A stretch of DNA of 5,667 nt from NCBI GenBank assembly GCA_944358495.1, contig CALVRF010000070.1, forward strand, positions 1 to 5,667, read 5' to 3'. Of this stretch, positions 5,517 to 5,667 are shown one piece after another. The number at the start of each line of letters is the position of its first letter. The first letter of the stretch is position 1. Both the position numbers and the translations under genes were made by a program. The stretch is from an uncultured Bacilli bacterium. Its GTDB lineage: Bacteria > Bacillota_I > Bacilli_A > RF39 > UBA660. Under the pieces are notes generated by a model. That model saw only the letters and a list, made by a program, of their open reading frames with translations, ran no database searches and was not told the DNA's origin.

Positions 5517-5548
5517 AAAAAATGATTAAGTAGCTAAAACTTAATCAT
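5517..5548 (-). terminator. intrinsic terminator after the GNAT gene
   Basis: On the minus strand a 9-bp stem ATGATTAAG/CTTAATCAT (5540-5548 with 5522-5530), a 9-nt loop and then a run of six T (5522 to 5517) follow the GNAT stop codon by 3 bp. The stem has few GC pairs, so efficiency may be moderate. It separates the acetyltransferase from the MerR operon. Confidence 0.7.
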
Positions 5549-5551
5549 ATA

Positions 5552-5667
5552 TTATAGCTTTTTAATATTAGTTATCATTCTCGAATGATAGCCATTTTTA
5601 TTATAGAAATTAATTGCCCTTTCATTATATGCAAATACATCGATAAATTTCACCAAACTTTTGTCAA
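5552..5667 (-). CDS. GNAT N-acetyltransferase, C-terminal fragment (cut by window edge)
   Basis: Thirty-eight codons in frame up to a TAA at 5552; the start lies beyond the window. The tail contains VFAYNERAINFYNKNGYHSR, matching the end of Gcn5-related acetyltransferases, where the Asn-x-x-A-x-x-FY-x-x-x-GF/Y motif (motif B) closes the acetyl-CoA fold. The substrate cannot be inferred from this part. A hairpin terminator follows immediately, so it is not in the MerR operon. Confidence 0.82.
   Translation of the reverse strand, partial: DKSLVKFIDVFAYNERAINFYNKNGYHSRMITNIKKL

Noticed and set aside
1..5667. CRISPR array, tRNA, rRNA or transposase
   Set aside because: No regularly spaced repeats, no tRNA-like cloverleaf or CCA end, and no transposase motifs were seen on either strand.

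Overview
This is an AT-rich, Shine-Dalgarno-rich bacterial window in which every supported gene lies on the minus strand, so the map reads from right to left. The low GC, strong GGAGG-type ribosome sites, AdhR-like regulator and gene families suggest a low-GC Bacillota, perhaps a gut anaerobe of the Erysipelotrichia or Clostridia; the species cannot be named. TAA, TAG and TGA all end intact genes, so the standard bacterial code applies and Mycoplasma-type recoding is excluded.

Layout. (1) 5552-5667 is the C-terminus of a GNAT acetyltransferase cut by the window edge, followed by a hairpin/U-tract terminator. (2) 5424-5454 is a textbook MerR-type promoter: -35 and -10 boxes 19 bp apart, with a 9-bp inverted repeat between them. 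It drives a tight four-gene operon (5402 to 3090): a MerR/AdhR-type regulator carrying Cys52, a double-domain carboxymuconolactone decarboxylase-like protein, a LarC homologue containing only the N-terminal (LarC1) half with a His-rich segment, and a metal-binding cupin. Three of the junctions overlap or are only a few bases long. The operon looks like an electrophile/aldehyde or redox stress unit. The lone LarC1 in place of a full nickel-pincer cofactor gene is unexpected.

(3) 3038-1440 is an accessory module: an intact ORF6N-domain gene followed by a decayed rhuM-type gene (two in-frame TAG stops plus an internal deletion that removes most of its Fic-like C-terminal region). Each gene is preceded by the same 48-bp promoter element (47 of 48 identical; TTGTTA, 17 bp, extended -10 TAGAAT), placed exactly 12 nt before each start codon. 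Each coding sequence also contains a 25-bp near-perfect palindrome with the shared core GTCGCA...TGCGAC, at the place encoding a short 'FAT' motif. The paired promoters and palindromes are the most interesting signals here.

(4) 1419-1 holds a flavodoxin with a TTG start and a DUF362 protein with a strong ribosome site, probably a redox pair transcribed together, separated by a small hairpin.
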